From: Gracilaria caudata
Taxonomy: Eukaryota; Rhodophyta; Florideophyceae; Gracilariales; Gracilariaceae
Direction: 5' to 3'
DNA: 45,617 nucleotides
Assembly (NCBI GenBank): GCA_030374735.1
Contig: JASCIV010000108.1
Span: 1 to 45,617 of the forward strand
Each line of letters opens with the position of its first letter. Position 1 is the stretch's first letter. Shown piece after piece: positions 18,264 through 27,585 of the stretch. The notes below the pieces were generated by a model, which made no database searches, was not told the origin of the DNA, and was given only the letters and a program-made list of their open reading frames with translations. The translations under genes and the position numbers were made by a program.

Positions 18264-19484
18264 ATGAGTGGTCTGCAGGAGAGGATTAACTATGCGCTCC
18301 ATGTCAGAAAGCTCAATGGTGCTCTTCGTCAACCCCGTGTTCCCTTGCCCACTGCTAGCGACTTTTCATCCAACGATTACCTGGGCTTCTCTCGTACCCC
18401 TTGTTGCCAAGACTTCGTCAAGCAGTTTATCTCTGATCATCCCCGAAAACTTTCTACAGGTTCGACAGGATCACGCTTGTTATCTGGTCATTCAAAAGAA
18501 ATAGAAAGGTTAGAAAACACGGCAGCTCAATTTCATCGCGCCGAGGATGCGCTACTTTTCAATTCTGGGTACAATGCCAATATAGCTCTCCTCTCTACTA
18601 TTCCTTCCGTGGAAGACGCTATTGTTTACGATCAGCTTATTCATGCTTCCGTACATGACGGCATACGCATGAGTCGTGCTCGTAAAAACCTGTTCTCATT
18701 TCGACATAACGATGTGGAAGCCATGAAAGCTGAGATTCGAATGGCAGTTTCCAAAGTTAAGGGGAGCATTATTGTTTGTGCAGAGTCGGTATATTCCATG
18801 GACGGCGATATCGCTCCAATTGCGAACATACTTCGCGTTTTGAAGTCCTTACAACAAGAGCTTTCGAGGGAACTTTATTTCGTCGTAGATGAAGCACATT
18901 CCGGTGGTCTTTACGGACCCAACGGGGAAGGTTTGTGCGTTCATCTAGAGTTAGAGCACCATCCCAATCTTTTTGCTAGAGTTATAACGTATGGGAAAGC
19001 GTTTGCGGCTCATGGTGCTGTTGTTTTGGGGTCCTCTACCCTAAAGATGTATCTGATAAACTACGGCCGTCCCCTCATTTACTCCACGGCTTTATCTCCA
19101 CACAGTGTCGTTACTCTACAGGCTCTTTACGCATTTATGAAAAGAACTGATGCTCAGAAAGCTAGAAATCGTCTCTGGAACTTGGTTGACCATTTCTATA
19201 GCTGCACACGTGAACACCTTCGTCCCGTAGCTGTGCTTCATCAAAAGCTTAGAAGCCCCATTGCGGGAATCATAATTACTGGCAACATCAAATGCGTCCA
19301 GATTGCAAAGAAATTAAGCGCCAGAGGTTTCGATGTATATCCTATCAGATCTCCAACGGTTCCACGCGGTTTAGAACGTATTCGAATAATCATTCACGCC
19401 CACAACAATCACGACGAAATCGAAAGGCTTGTCAGAGCAGTCGCTCAAGCTTTGGCAGACGAAGAGGCTCGCCCCAAACTCTAA
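18264..19484 (+). CDS. BIOF: 8-amino-7-oxononanoate (KAPA) synthase, probably peroxisomal
   Basis: Encodes 406 residues, a usual length for the family. It is a PLP-dependent alpha-oxoamine synthase: SSNDYLGF near 35-42, GSTGSRLLSGH near 66-76, HASVHDG near 127, VDEAHSGGLYG with Asp 209 and His 212 contacting PLP, and the Schiff-base Lys 245 in TYGKAFAAHG. KAPA synthase condenses pimeloyl-CoA (or the ACP form) with alanine as the first dedicated step of biotin synthesis. Related family members (ALAS, serine palmitoyltransferase, KBL) differ in surrounding motifs; KAPA synthase is the best fit but rests on motif reading. The protein ends in PKL, a weak type-1 peroxisomal signal; plant KAPA synthase also ends in PKL and is peroxisomal. 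There is no intron. It is tail-to-tail with the TatD gene, 7 bp apart. Confidence 0.88.
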   Translation: MSGLQERINYALHVRKLNGALRQPRVPLPTASDFSSNDYLGFSRTPCCQDFVKQFISDHPRKLSTGSTGSRLLSGHSKEIERLENTAAQFHRAEDALLFNSGYNANIALLSTIPSVEDAIVYDQLIHASVHDGIRMSRARKNLFSFRHNDVEAMKAEIRMAVSKVKGSIIVCAESVYSMDGDIAPIANILRVLKSLQQELSRELYFVVDEAHSGGLYGPNGEGLCVHLELEHHPNLFARVITYGKAFAAHGAVVLGSSTLKMYLINYGRPLIYSTALSPHSVVTLQALYAFMKRTDAQKARNRLWNLVDHFYSCTREHLRPVAVLHQKLRSPIAGIIITGNIKCVQIAKKLSARGFDVYPIRSPTVPRGLERIRIIIHAHNNHDEIERLVRAVAQALADEEARPKL

Positions 19485-19491
19485 CGCCGGT

Positions 19492-20445
19492 TCAAGTGTT
19501 CGTGGTCGATGAGACTGCACTAATACTAAGGTCATATGGAGATGACCCCATATTCTGTGCTTCTTCGGGAAAAAACACCTTCATGGTATTGTTAAACGCA
19601 GATCTCGCTAGTTCTTCATCATCAATTCCTTTCTCAGCAGCCATCACCTCGCAAACTTGTCGTATCATGCATGGCTCCGACCGCCCCTTAACTAAGGCGT
19701 CTGGAGAAAACTTCTTTTTGTCCTTTGCAGGCCACCTGCTTTTCACATGCGACACTCCGGCATGAGTAGAACGAATCTCACAATACGGACAATCTGTTTC
19801 AAGCATGATTCTGTCGAGAGGAACAGCAGACGCAATTTGCAGGTTTTCGCGGGTCTTCAAGGAACATCCATTTATGCCTATATATAAATCAAGATCAACG
19901 TACGACTGCATTTCCTGCATCGTTCCAGTAAAAGAATGAACAACTCCAGTGCGAAATCTCGAACGATGTTCCTTGACAACTCTCAGAAAATCACCTCGTG
20001 TGTTGCGATCGTGGAGAAACATAGGTAGACCAGTTGCTTCAGCCAACGAAAACTGCGCCACAAATCCCGGCAGTTGTCGTTCTTCTGAACAGAAACGCGT
20101 TCGGTCGTAGTCCAATCCACATTCTCCAATCGCAACTATTTTATTTCCACCGTTCTTCACTACTGCCAATAGTTGGTCGCAGTATTTCAGGGGATCTGCA
20201 CCCATCTCTCCAGCTCGAGTGGGATGAACGCCCACCGTTGAAAACAGACAGGGGTTCGCTTGACACATCTGCAGGGCTTCAACAGACTGAGACAAAGTCC
20301 CAGCGGTGACCATTGTTCTCACGACCCCGGCCAAAGTCGCTCGGGAAAGCACTTTATTCAGATCTGGCGGGTGTCGATTTGACCCATTGTAGTTTCCAGC
20401 AAACATGCCATCAGTTAGATTGGCAGCGATATCAATGAAATGCAT
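19492..20445 (-). CDS. TatD-family metal-dependent deoxyribonuclease (TATDN1 type)
   Basis: Encodes 317 residues from the ATG at 20445, where family homology begins (MHFIDIAANLTDGMF). An in-frame ATG at 20517 would add 24 residues and might encode a leader. Seen: the DIAANLTD opening, which in TATDN1 proteins replaces the DxHxH opening of bacterial TatD; IGECGLDYDR with the metal-binding Glu; MFLHDRNTRGDF and VVHSFTGT with two His ligands; LETDCPYCEIRSTHAG with the final Asp. The family are TIM-barrel 3'-5' exonucleases acting in DNA repair and apoptotic DNA degradation. The extension after the barrel is short and Ser/Thr-rich. Single exon, convergent with the KAPA synthase gene. Confidence 0.92.
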   Translation of the reverse strand: MHFIDIAANLTDGMFAGNYNGSNRHPPDLNKVLSRATLAGVVRTMVTAGTLSQSVEALQMCQANPCLFSTVGVHPTRAGEMGADPLKYCDQLLAVVKNGGNKIVAIGECGLDYDRTRFCSEERQLPGFVAQFSLAEATGLPMFLHDRNTRGDFLRVVKEHRSRFRTGVVHSFTGTMQEMQSYVDLDLYIGINGCSLKTRENLQIASAVPLDRIMLETDCPYCEIRSTHAGVSHVKSRWPAKDKKKFSPDALVKGRSEPCMIRQVCEVMAAEKGIDDEELARSAFNNTMKVFFPEEAQNMGSSPYDLSISAVSSTTNT

Positions 20446-21155
20446 ATTACTTCTCTCGTGTGATATTGACCAGCGGTTGGAAACGAATTGATATATCAAA
20501 ATGGAATGTGTTCTCATGAAGTTCCTTTCTCTAAAAGAACGATACTTCAAGGCGCAGAACTCTTACAAGGCCGTTATCAGTACGTTTGGTTCACGCATTT
20601 TTCAGTTTCGGCCACGAGCAACCCGGGGGGCTACTCTTGTACAAAGGTACCACAGACACGTACGTACTCATGTACTGTAGGATCAAATCAAAGGGATTAA
20701 TCTTTTGCCCAAGACAACGTGCTCTCGGCTCCCAGATTACTGTTACATCCCGAAGTTGCGGTTTGCTGTTATGACCTTGGATGTTTCTGAGACCTGTTAG
20801 AAGTTTCCATTCGCGCCGCTAAGGGCAAAACAAACACGGAGAACGTAAGGGGGATTTACTGGGTACGTTAAATGCTGCACAGCGTTGGATGATGGTGAGA
20901 ATGTATGTTTTTGTACAATCGTCGGTTAATGTTCGCCAGAACACCCTCTGTTTGGATAGTTGTGTTTAATGATGCTCTGGTGATGCGTCTACACTGTCCA
21001 GCCGCGGGCTCTCCCGTACTCTGGACTGCGTCTGCAACCCATGACAGTCCGAAATATCAAGCTACAGCATTTTCAAACGGATGGGTAAGATATAAGGGGC
21101 TACAGAATGAGGGGGTATTGATCACCGTTTACCTTCAGATCTCAATGCGATAATG
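20446..21155. other. Intergenic stretch with one recurrent motif
   Basis: No gene recognised. TACCTTTGTAC occurs on the minus strand at 20639-20649, about 200 bp upstream of the TatD start. The rest carries only short frames without recognisable content. Confidence 0.5.
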
Positions 21156-21581
21156 CTAGTCGTCTCTGGATTCATGAGCACTTCGTCGAGGAGTGTCCTC
21201 CCAATAAGGAGTATCCAGTACAGGGGTCGCGCTTTTCGAATCATTGGCATGATTGTTGAGCACTAGTCTATCACATTCTTCGTAAGTCTTCAGTCGGCCG
21301 AGGCGTCCACGAATAGTGGTTAGTTTCGTTTTTGTCCTTCCCAAACAGTGTCGAGTCTGTTCCATCAGTTCACTCGTGTGCGGATCCAAAGTGACTGTTT
21401 CCAATATATTTGTTATTCGTTGCATTTCATAGTCCAAGCTCTGCAGTTCAGTCTCCAATGATGACTGCGAATCTCTGAGGCTGTTAATAGAGGTTTGCGT
21501 ATGTTCTGCGACAGATTCCGAAGCTGCTTGAATGAGTTGAAGCACGGACATCTGCAATGCTTTGCTCTCAATCTGAGCCAT
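21156..21581 (-). CDS. Small coiled-coil protein, SNAPIN/BLOC-1-like
   Basis: Encodes 141 residues, mainly helical with heptad-like spacing across residues 10-110 and a polar, acidic C-terminal tail. The segment LDPHTSELMEQTRHCLGRTK, followed by a repeat of Leu/Ile/Arg ending GRLGRLK, aligns by eye with the LDPYVKKLLNAR region of SNAPIN, a subunit shared by the BLOC-1 and BORC complexes that position lysosome-related organelles. Length fits (SNAPIN is about 136 residues). Short coiled coils are easily over-interpreted, so the family name is tentative, although the gene itself looks real: ATG start, single exon, normal composition. Confidence 0.5.
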   Translation of the reverse strand: MAQIESKALQMSVLQLIQAASESVAEHTQTSINSLRDSQSSLETELQSLDYEMQRITNILETVTLDPHTSELMEQTRHCLGRTKTKLTTIRGRLGRLKTYEECDRLVLNNHANDSKSATPVLDTPYWEDTPRRSAHESRDD

Positions 21582-22384
21582 TTTCCAAAACTGGCTTCAG
21601 TTTTCTATCCCCGTGATCGTGGTTTGATATCTCTTGTCTAAATGCACACAGAGACAGGTTGGCCATAGAATATGGAGCTGGTCGAGCTGCCCATGCCCAT
21701 TGAGGGGTGGACTTTTAGAATTTTGTGAACATGAGATGCTGGGAGTTATTCGCGGTACCTCTTGATAAGGTTGAGAAAGAGAGTCGGCTAGAATTCTTTG
21801 GTACAATTGCTTCGCAGTACCTTAAGAGGCTCTACGTTACAGTCTGTCGTTCCTGTGCAACGGTAGATACGCTACGGGTAGCGAACGCTACCTTTCTACA
21901 CTGCCGGTTCCTGGGCAATTAAAAAGGGATGCGTATGCTGAACGTCGATGCCATTGAAATTTCAGACAATCTTTTTTGGGCGCATTTTGGCGTGGTTGCC
22001 CAGCCCAAAAAATGGTGAAAAAGGCGAAACTCAAGAACGGCCCTCAGCCAGTGCAAGGAGATTGTCAGCGGCAATTTGCGACACCTCATTGCTCCGTACC
22101 CTTCGTACCTCCTACTTCAATGCGACCTTGATGGCTGCATGTTCCACTATCTTCACGTTCTCCGAGCAACTGCTCATCGAAGTAGAACAGGGTCTTCTTG
22201 TTGCTGATGCCGCTCCATGAGTTCTTGACGTAAAGAAAAATTCGTGAGTGGAACATAAGGCGCATAGGCTTTCATGAGAACTGTTATACCAAGCAAGACA
22301 AAAGCCATAACAGGTACTGCAAGCTGCGCAACTGCTTGAAAAGATTCAACTCGGACTGCTATCTAATCAGAACTGCAAGATAAA
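21582..22384. other. Intergenic stretch
   Basis: No supported gene. It contains GGTAGCG-AA-CGCTACC at 21877-21892, a 7-bp palindromic stem resembling the words at 167-180 and 36052-36104. Frames near 21950-22220 on both strands are open for up to 90 codons but resemble nothing known. Confidence 0.5.
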
Positions 22385-23121
22385 ATGCAAACAAGCTCAA
22401 GTTGTCCTTGGACCACTCTGGGCGTGAAGAAAACGGCTTCCGTCGAACAGATACGGGATGCTTATCGGAAAATGGCGCTGAAGTACGTTTTAATCACGTG
22501 CTCTACATATCTTTACAAGTCCAACGACTGCCGCAGTATTAACTCTGAAGTATACTAACAAATCCAGACAGATATCATCCAGACTTGAATAAGGGATGTG
22601 AAATATCCAGTCGTAAGTTTCAAGAAGCGAAGGAAGCGTTCGAACAACTGAAAGACATAAAAACGTCCGCAAGCACGGGGATCCCATACCAAGCTTATCG
22701 AAGAAATTCAGAATACGTCCGTTATCGTTACTCTGGTACCAGGAAACAAAAACCATCAGGAGACCAGTTCTACGGGTTTAGACGGGATGGAGGTGGAAGG
22801 AAAGGTTTTAACAGAGGCCAAGAAACTGGATACCAAGCAAATGAATGGATTCGACGAAATGCAGATAATCAGGGCTTTGCGTCGGTGCAAAGACGGCTAC
22901 GGATTATAGAACGCACCGGGGCCGGTGTCGCAGTTTTGTTCTTTGGGATCACACTAACTTTTGCCGCGGTGGGCACTGAAATAGTATGGAAAGCTGGCAA
23001 CAAAGGGAAGTCCTTTGACGATCTTATGAAAGAACTAGACAAACGAGCTTTGAAAAACGAAACAAGTGGGCGAAGAGGGAAAGTAACGAAAGTTCCAGAC
23101 GAAGTTGATAAGCCCCCATAA
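22385..23121 (+). CDS. J-domain protein with one membrane segment, two exons
   Basis: Exons 22385-22482 and 22572-23121 give 215 residues. The 89-nt intron has a GTACGT donor and CAGACAG acceptor and falls inside the J domain; splicing restores KMALKYHPD, with the HPD motif at 35-37 that stimulates Hsp70 ATPase. The J domain covers about 7-62 (PWTTLGVKKTASVEQIRDAY, then HPDLNKG). A Tyr/Arg/Gly-rich linker follows, then a hydrophobic segment at about 149-171, then a charged tail. There is no Cys-rich zinc region, so it is a class III (DNAJC) J-protein, probably anchored in the mitochondrial or ER membrane. The short N-terminus has no obvious targeting peptide. The exact orthologue is not identified. 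Confidence 0.85.
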
Positions 23122-23397
23122 TATCACGAAGATGTAGATATCTTGAAGTGAACATGAAAACTAATGTCGCATTGTCCCGCTGTGCAGGGGTACAATAAAG
23201 GAACGCGTGCAGACACTAACCATGAAGCAAATAGAGCCACCTTCGTAGTTGAAGTGCCACCGTGTAAGGGCTATAATATTCTGGTCAAAGGCAAGTAGAG
23301 TTTGAGATGTCGCCATGATGGAGTTCAGTTACAGAAATCCAACGAAGTTTGCGGAATACCCAAAGCCACACGTGCCTATGGCTATGGTTTCCTCCAA

Positions 23398-23712
23398 CTA
23401 CATACCCATGATTTCGGAGTCCTCTTCACAAGATTTCACCCCGTCCAACGTCTTGATCACATCGCATGTATGACCTTCTCCATTGACAATGATAACTTGA
23501 AGATGGTCAAGAATAGTCTCGACACCACCGGACCAGTCAAGAAAAGCATTTGAACCACGATGGTCTATCTGTCTTGCAACACGATGAGAATCGTAGTTCT
23601 TGTGCACAGACGCAATGTAGGTAGAATATTTCTCCGAGAGTTTTTTGGAAGCCTGAGACTCTAGGCCTGTGGTGATAATTAGTATGGAGAGCAAAAGAGT
23701 CAATGACTTCAT
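23398..23712 (-). CDS. Small putative secreted protein, unknown
   Basis: Encodes 104 residues from the ATG at 23712. The N-terminus (KSLTLLLSILIITTGLESQA) is a good signal peptide with cleavage expected near residue 20. The mature part has two Cys and no recognised motif. A possible GTATGT donor at the 3' end hints that the gene may continue in another exon; I could not settle where. The frame extends upstream to 23859, but the additional ATG would bury the signal peptide. Hypothetical. Confidence 0.35.
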   Translation of the reverse strand: MKSLTLLLSILIITTGLESQASKKLSEKYSTYIASVHKNYDSHRVARQIDHRGSNAFLDWSGGVETILDHLQVIIVNGEGHTCDVIKTLDGVKSCEEDSEIMGM

Positions 23713-23918
23713 GCTTCCAAAATACATAGGAACAGAACACAGCAGTACATACAGCAGAATTGTTGGGAAAGAAATTGCTGAGGGTAGAAGAGCTTTGGGG
23801 CACTTTGTTGAAATGGGAATGGAGGCTATGATTGTCCCCCTTTTGTATGGTTGGTGCATTTAAGCCCCCTCGTACGATGAAGGATTAAAGCTGACAAAAC
23901 TTGTTATGATAACACCTT

Positions 23919-24002
23919 TTTAAGGAGAGAGAAGTACCTTTAGGTGCTGCTTGGTTGTGTTAGGAATTAGAACACAACTTCCACAATAAAGAAGAAGAAG
24001 AA
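23919..24002 (+). mobile_element. 84-bp KWP-family 3'-end retroposon with 11-bp TSD
   Basis: Flanked by perfect direct repeats GATAACACCTT at 23908-23918 and 24003-24013. The insert keeps the family 3' segment (GAATTAGAACACAACTTCC, then ACAATAAAG) and ends in (GAA)n. It is a very short 5'-truncated copy. Its length equals that of the copy at 26721-26804. Confidence 0.8.
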
Positions 24003-24092
24003 GATAACACCTTCCGCTTAGAAAATCGAAACGGAACGAAACGTTTGAACAACTACTACTCGTTAGTCACAGGGAAGATACATTTCTTTTGT

Positions 24093-24264
24093 CTCTCTCT
24101 CGTTTACGAAACGGGCACGCCAATACCGCGTTGCGCGTGGGTTTGCTAAAGACCCAACACCTATAACACTCCTATACGGCAGCCACGAACTACCAAACGG
24201 TAGCTATGCTACACGCACTGGGCCACGAGTAGAAAGTATTAGACCTCTTTAAGTGTTTTCAAGT
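24093..24264 (-). mobile_element. Retroposon family A, 172-bp truncated copy with 11-bp TSD
   Basis: Flanked by perfect ATTTCTTTTGT at 24082-24092 and 24265-24275. It begins with the CT run (minus-strand GA tail), shares GGGTTTG then CTAAAGACCCAACACC and CGGTAGCTATGCTACACGCA with the copies at 2762 and 24825, and ends far short of them, as expected for 5' truncation. Confidence 0.85.
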
Positions 24265-24824
24265 ATTTCTTTTGTACTTCTTTAGAGTGATCTTGAATGA
24301 ATGAAGCAATTTATGTTAAGGTTCTCGGGGTCTTTTAGTCGAGACGGTTGGCTCCAGCTGGATCTTCGAAAGAAGAAACTCTATTCGAAGAGCTGAATAT
24401 TTCCCTGGAAAAGAAAAATGATGTGCAGAGTACGGGTCAGGGGGTTCTTCCAGGCTTTTTGGTCATAGAAATGTTTCAATTACCTGTTACGATGGCCTCT
24501 CTTGAGACATAAGAGGACTTACTATGATGGTGACATAGGACAGCTATGGTTCGTACCTGGCAATTGGAAAACAAAAAGGAAAGGAAACGTAGCGTGGAAC
24601 GAAGAAGGGCTCGTCACTCACTATAGGGGAACTAGGCGAATACCAAAACCAGCAGTAAAGTTAAAGGAGCTGACCACAAGTTGTTTGGTGCACATTTCTT
24701 CGGTTTCCAGCCAACAGCGTCTTGCAGAACGAACGCGACTACCCGAGATGCAATACTGGTTGATAAAGGAATTGGTTGGGGAATTACAATATATTGGTGT
24801 CTCTATAGCGAAAGTGCAATACCC

Positions 24825-25360
24825 TCTGTCTCTCTCTGTTTATGAAACGCGTACTCTAACTCCTCGTACGCGTGGGTTTGCCAGACCCAACAACCTATAA
24901 CACCTCTATACTGCAGCCACTAAATAACAAACAGTAGCAGAGGTTATCAAGAAATGGCCCGAGAGAGCGTTGGGTTTCTTGGTGAAGGAGCGTTTCTTTG
25001 AATGCTTTGCGATAAATAGTAATTGAGCTATTGTACCCGCAAAAGAGAGAGAGAGAGAGAGAACTACCAAACGGTAGCTATGCTACACGCACTGGGCTAG
25101 GACGAGAAAGTATTAGATCTCTTAGGTGTTTTCGACAGCAGGGCGTTTCGCTACCGACGCTTATCGCCTTCGTCCCCCCATTAATATCTTCATTCATCCT
25201 CTAGAGACCGCCTGCAGAGGGGCACACCACGACAAGGCGCTCCCTTTGGTAACTCCGGAAACCATGAGCAGCGTCCTTACGACCCAACCCTCTTATCAAT
25301 CGGCGAGATCAGGTGCAAGAACCAGTCCGTAGCCTTTCACCGTCACCCGACCCCTGTGTA
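24825..25360 (-). mobile_element. Retroposon family A copy with nested insertion, 9-bp TSD
   Basis: Flanked by GCAATACCC at 24816-24824 and 25361-25369. Sequence is collinear with the 638-bp copy at 2762-3399 over about 400 bp, but its 5' end is shorter and it is interrupted at 24939-25061 by a KWP-family copy. Shared words include CTCTTATCAATCGGCGAGAT and GCATGCTACAC-type sequence around 25080. Confidence 0.8.
24939..25061 (+). mobile_element. KWP-family copy nested inside a family A element
   Basis: A 123-bp insert encoding VIKKWPERALGFLVKERFFE, then the 3' segment TAATTGAGCTATTGTACCCG and a long (GA)n tail. It is bordered by a 17-nt target duplication with 14 matches (24922-24938 and 25062-25078; right copy AACTACCAAACGGTAGC). 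The uninterrupted site is visible in the copy at 24093-24264. This shows that the KWP family moved after this family A copy had landed. Confidence 0.85.
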
Positions 25361-26335
25361 GCAATACCCAATACAATGGGATTGTAATTGGAGCACCAAT
25401 ACTCAGAAATTATATTGGGGCGACCCCAGAAGGAGAAGAGGAACACGTTTTAGCAAAGTCAGGGTGGCACTGGCACATAAGTACAGTGTGGTGATTGTGG
25501 CGCAAATTTGAGCAGACCGCTGAGCACGTGAAGTCCGCGGCAAAGTAGAGGGGACTTTCGGTATTAAACGGGTTAGGCGCGTTCCACACAATCATGAATT
25601 GATATGACGCGTGAAGGCGAACTATGAGTGCAGAAATGAACGGTTCTAGAGTGGAGGGCGACTACAAGAAGTAAGGCAAATGGGTGGCAGCGATAGTCGC
25701 AATTAACTCTCTCGATACTGGTCTGAATATCTAATCTTACCGCGTCGATGCTTGAATGAATGGGTGAAAATGATCATCTCGACGAGGATATGAAAAGGAA
25801 CTCAAGATCGAAACCGCTTTCTCGAGCGAAGAAAAGTCGGTACTAACTGACCAACGCGGATGTCGAACCGAATGCTTCAAATCTGTAGCGTAGACTTCGT
25901 ATTCCATTTTCGAGTGTGAACAACGCGTCTCGCTGGAATGAAGTCACGCGACGCCGGAGCAGTTTGTTCAGTGACTTCGACTAAAGAATAGTAACTCACG
26001 TGCGGCGAGGTCTACCACCTATCCCTCTGACTCGACCTTCCAACCAGACGCGAATCGGGATGTGAAGGAAGTAACGCAACCAGGTCTACGTTGGAAAATT
26101 GGCCTTCTGGGGAAAGGAAAGAAACTACGAAGCCCTTATGCCTATGTGTTTGTCATGTAGACGCCCGCTCAGTTGTTGGGTAACTTCACCGTGACAGTTC
26201 AGCTTTCGACATCTCTTGCTGCTCTGAAGTCGATGTTATGCAAGTCAATGTCCGTGGACTGATCCGCCGGGGACAAACCGTAGACTCTGGTTCGTCCACG
26301 TCAACGGGAATGCGCCACGCATTTGCTTATTTCTA

Positions 26336-27552
26336 ATGTTAGATGGCAACACTGCGAAAGAGATTTCCACTCTCACGACAAATGCGTGGGAACAACTTGA
26401 CGCTATATGTCCTTATGCTGATAACGTTTTGCAACATAATTCTGGAAGTATTGGTGGTCTCGAGCATGATGCTTTTCAATGGATACTGGGAACACATGTT
26501 CGTTCTGTAGGAAGGCACACAAGGGATTTTTACTACAGTCTTGTTTGAACAGTTCTCGCGAAAGATACGCGACGAGAGCCTCGGAGGACCACTCGCGACT
26601 GTCGAATGGTTACTTCTATTTCGAGATCGGACTCTCAACTTGGAAACTCAAATAAACGACGACGCACATTGGCAGAAGTTGGTGGAAAGTAATCCCCGCT
26701 CAGTTTGGGATGTGGCTCTTCTTCCTCTTTATTGTGGACAGCAGCCTCTAATTACTAAGCTGTAGTAAAACTTTCAAAGAAAGTTTTCTCTCTGTAGAAA
26801 GGCCGGGATGTGGCTCTTAAGTTACCTAGCAGAGGATGACGGGCCGCGTCGTTCATTAGAAAAGACAAGCCATCATGCGATACGAGACATCATGTGGCTG
26901 TCTCAAATGCCGAGTATTTCTCCGGCCGATGTAACATTACCCGTACCATAACGCGAACTCTTCACTGTTGTAGCGCAACTATGAAGAATCTCGCTGATAA
27001 TACCCGTGACTACCTACATCTTATGATGGAGGTGACGTCGCAAATGTCCAGTCGCAGGGGGGATCTGCTACATAACTCTTTTCTATGCCGGAAGCCTTGC
27101 TGTTGGTGAGAGGAAGTTACGGGATTGTGCGACAAGGATGGATGGCTACCTTTCACAAAATAGATATCTACCATTGGTACCACACATTCATTAGCACAGA
27201 CTTTGTCGAGCGAACGAAAATTAATCGCCAACATCGCCGGCCACAGAGAGCTGGAAGGAAGGGAATACTTGTGCAGTCTGGAATAGGAGGCCATAACTAC
27301 CGTTGTATTAGAGTTCAGGAGGCGTTGAGGGTTACGAAAGCAGGACGTAGTCCACCAAGCATAGCCCTTTTCTGGCACAGTGGCCACTATAAATTGACAA
27401 ATTGGGCACCTCCAGGCAGCAAAAACGCTTTAGCGCAACTCAAGTTAGAAGCGTTATCTCGAGGGAGACCTGTTTACCAATTAGCCCTTGGAGTGCAGAC
27501 CACAAGCTCCGAACTGCTACCGAATGCTCGCGTCCGTACACGGTGGCGGTGA
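26336..27552 (+). pseudogene. Probable decayed coding region interrupted by a retroposon
   Basis: Plus-strand open blocks follow one another in different frames: about 26336-26545, 26520-26720, 26820-26950, then overlapping frames up to 27552. The 84-bp retroposon at 26721-26804 sits in the middle (after NPRSVWDVAL). The frames do not rejoin when the insert is removed, so other lesions or introns are needed. The last block (27085-27552) is open for 155 codons but overlaps the promoter side of the FKBP-like gene. None of the blocks is recognised. Confidence 0.35.
26721..26804 (-). mobile_element. 84-bp KWP-family 3'-end retroposon with 14-bp TSD
   Basis: Flanked by perfect direct repeats GGGATGTGGCTCTT at 26707-26720 and 26805-26818. 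On the minus strand the insert carries ACTTTCTTTGAAAGTTTTAC, CTTAGTAATTAGAGGCTG and CCACAATAAAG, then a GAGGAAG tail, closely matching 2380-2450. This is the clearest target-site duplication in the window. Confidence 0.9.
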
Positions 27553-27585
27553 AGGACTAGCGCAAGCAAGGACAAAGCCACAGAA

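Larger units (their letters stand above)
23713..27585. other. Long gene-poor region with retroposons and decayed coding sequence
   Basis: Nearly 3.9 kb without an intact gene. It contains four retroposon insertions described separately (23919-24002, 24093-24264, 24825-25360 with a nested copy at 24939-25061, and 26721-26804). About 25370-26330 has few open frames and no recognised content. From 26336 onward, blocks of open frame in shifting registers suggest a dead gene. A plus-strand frame at 24502-24900 overlaps a repeat and is not supported as a gene. Confidence 0.6.

Noticed and set aside
27085..27552. Open frame suggestive of a potassium-channel slide helix (IDIYHWYHTF)
   Set aside because: No membrane segments or selectivity filter follow, and a competing frame looks equally coding-like.
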